DNA of 6,417 bases. Origin: Deltaproteobacteria bacterium (GTDB lineage Bacteria; Desulfobacterota; Binatia; Binatales; Binataceae). Below are positions 5,371-6,417 of this stretch, one piece after another. A program made the position numbers and the translations under genes. The notes below the pieces were generated by a model that was not told where the DNA came from, did not search any database, and worked only from the letters and a program-made list of their open reading frames with translations. Within the stretch, counting starts at the first letter, position 1. Each line of letters opens with the position of its first letter. The stretch lies in contig JAJYMR010000229.1 in NCBI GenBank assembly GCA_021786815.1, forward strand, positions 1-6,417, written 5' to 3'.

Positions 5371-6417
5371 TCAATCGAGCGATTTGCGGAAGCGCATTAC
5401 GCCCATCGCCAGCAGAAGCACGGTGAGACACGCCAGCGCCGCCATCTGCGGCCACAGCACCTCGAGTCCCACGCCCTTCAGGAAAGTTCCGCGCAGAATG
5501 ACCAGGAAATATCGCAGCGGATCGACGTAAGTAATCCACTGCATCTCCCTGGGCATGCTGGTAATCGGAAAGGCGAAGCCGGAAAGGATAAAGGCCGGGT
5601 TGAGAAAGAAGAACGCCGAGGCGAAAGCCTGTTGCTGGGTCGAGCATAGCGTCGAGATGAGCAGCCCGATGCTTAGAGTGTTGAGCAGGAACAGCACCGT
5701 GCCCAGCAACAACACGAGCGGATTGCCCCGAAACGGCACCCTGAACCAGAGCGTGCCGACCACCGCGACCAGAGCCGCGTCGGCGAGACCGACGAGAAAG
5801 AACGGCACCGTCTTGCCAAGGATCAGTTCCACCGGCCTTATCGGCGTGACCATAACCTGTTCGAGCGTGCCGATCTCGCGTTCCCGCACGATGGCGAAGG
5901 CGGTGAGGTTTACGACCATGATCAGCGTGATACTGCCGATCACCCCGGGCACGAAGAACCACTGGCTGCTCAGGCCTGGGTTGTACCAGGGGCGTTGTTC
6001 GAGATCGACCTGCGGCGCCATCGCCGCCATCGCGGGCATCAGGCGCTCGAGACGGTCGTGCGCGTAATCCTGTGCGTACGTGGTCGCGATCTGGTTGACG
6101 TAGCCCAGCGCGATGAGCGCGGTGTTGGAGTCGGTGCCGTCGAGAATCACCTGCAGATGCGCCGTCTGCCCTTTGCGCAGTAATTCCGCGAAACCCGGCT
6201 CGATCTTGAGCGCCATCGGGATATCGCTGCGGCCGATAGTGCGGGGAATGTCGCGGTCGTCGCGCAGGATTCGCTCGATATTGAAGCGCCCGGTGAACGT
6301 GAATCGCGAGAGCAGGTCGCGGCTTTCCTGGCTATGGTCGAGGTCGAGGACTGCAATCGGCACCCGATGCACTTCGAAGGTCGCGGCGTACCCGTAGATG
6401 AGCAGCTGGATGATCGG
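5371..6417 (-). CDS. ABC-2 type exporter permease, YbhR/YbhS/YhhJ-like (N-terminus outside window)
   Basis: The frame is open from the right edge (6417) to TCA/TGA at 5371-5373, giving 348 residues. The upstream residues PIIQLLIYGYAATFEV are family-like, so the GTG at 6372 is not a start; only the first helix region is missing. Numbering from the edge, a periplasmic domain (about 15-150) includes AVLDLDHS and the conserved RPWYNP (142-147). It is followed by WFFVPG and a first helix (153-177), the cytoplasmic signature EREIGTLEQ with MVTP (179-191), then helices at about 200-225, 231-256, 265-285 and 324-342. GFAFPI (280-285) and MPREMQWITYVDPLRYFL (288-305) are strongly typical. This is the membrane subunit (ABC2_membrane_3 type) of an exporter that normally works with an ATPase and an HlyD-like adaptor, encoded upstream, here beyond the right edge. 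Substrates in the family include drugs and cations; none can be assigned here. Confidence 0.93.
   Translation of the reverse strand, partial: PIIQLLIYGYAATFEVHRVPIAVLDLDHSQESRDLLSRFTFTGRFNIERILRDDRDIPRTIGRSDIPMALKIEPGFAELLRKGQTAHLQVILDGTDSNTALIALGYVNQIATTYAQDYAHDRLERLMPAMAAMAPQVDLEQRPWYNPGLSSQWFFVPGVIGSITLIMVVNLTAFAIVREREIGTLEQVMVTPIRPVELILGKTVPFFLVGLADAALVAVVGTLWFRVPFRGNPLVLLLGTVLFLLNTLSIGLLISTLCSTQQQAFASAFFFLNPAFILSGFAFPITSMPREMQWITYVDPLRYFLVILRGTFLKGVGLEVLWPQMAALACLTVLLLAMGVMRFRKSLD

Noticed and set aside
6412..6417. The right edge, read on the minus strand, begins CCGATC, like part of the adapter end
   Set aside because: There are only six matching bases, the adapter's final T is missing, and the codons (P-I-I-Q) fit the permease family, so chance is the simpler explanation.

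Overview
The window is G+C-rich DNA, dense with genes, with the look of a Gram-negative bacterium. It encodes an exported PAP2-family protein with a signal peptide, a YbhR/YbhS-type ABC exporter permease, and a phytoene-dehydrogenase-like flavoprotein paired with an SCP2-like protein. No rRNA, tRNA or marker gene fixes the taxon. An uncultured soil-type lineage (deltaproteobacterial or Binatota-like) is only a guess. Two sequencing-adapter-like stretches suggest a metagenome or draft assembly contig.

Layout: (1) 1-1140 (+) is the C-terminal three quarters of a phytoene-dehydrogenase-like FAD oxidoreductase, open at the left edge. (2) 1158-1628 (+) follows after 17 bp and encodes an SCP2-like lipid-binding protein, probably in the same operon. 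(3) 1629-1943 holds no gene but contains a near-exact match to the 3' end of the Illumina TruSeq adapter (1789-1805), so the two sides may not be adjacent in a real genome. (4) 1944-2930 (+) encodes an exported PAP2-family protein whose second phosphatase motif carries Asp where the catalytic His is expected. (5) 2931-3109 is a spacer with a short direct repeat. (6) 3110-4285 (+) is a GT4-type glycosyltransferase, overlapping by 17 bp (7) 4269-5306 (+), a UPF0104/YbhN-like (LPG synthase TM domain) membrane protein. (8) 6417-5371 (-) is an ABC-2 type exporter permease, convergent with the preceding genes and open at the right edge.

Functionally there are three groups. The oxidoreductase and SCP2-like protein look like a lipid or isoprenoid redox pair. 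The PAP2 protein, glycosyltransferase and YbhN-like protein would fit synthesis or transfer of a lipid-linked glycan or glycolipid at the inner membrane, but only the last two are clearly coupled. The permease belongs to a separate export operon that continues beyond the window. I see no CRISPR array, transposon, phage gene or RNA gene. The most notable points are the altered PAP2 active site and the adapter-like sequence between the gene groups. I found no convincing case for a wholly new system.
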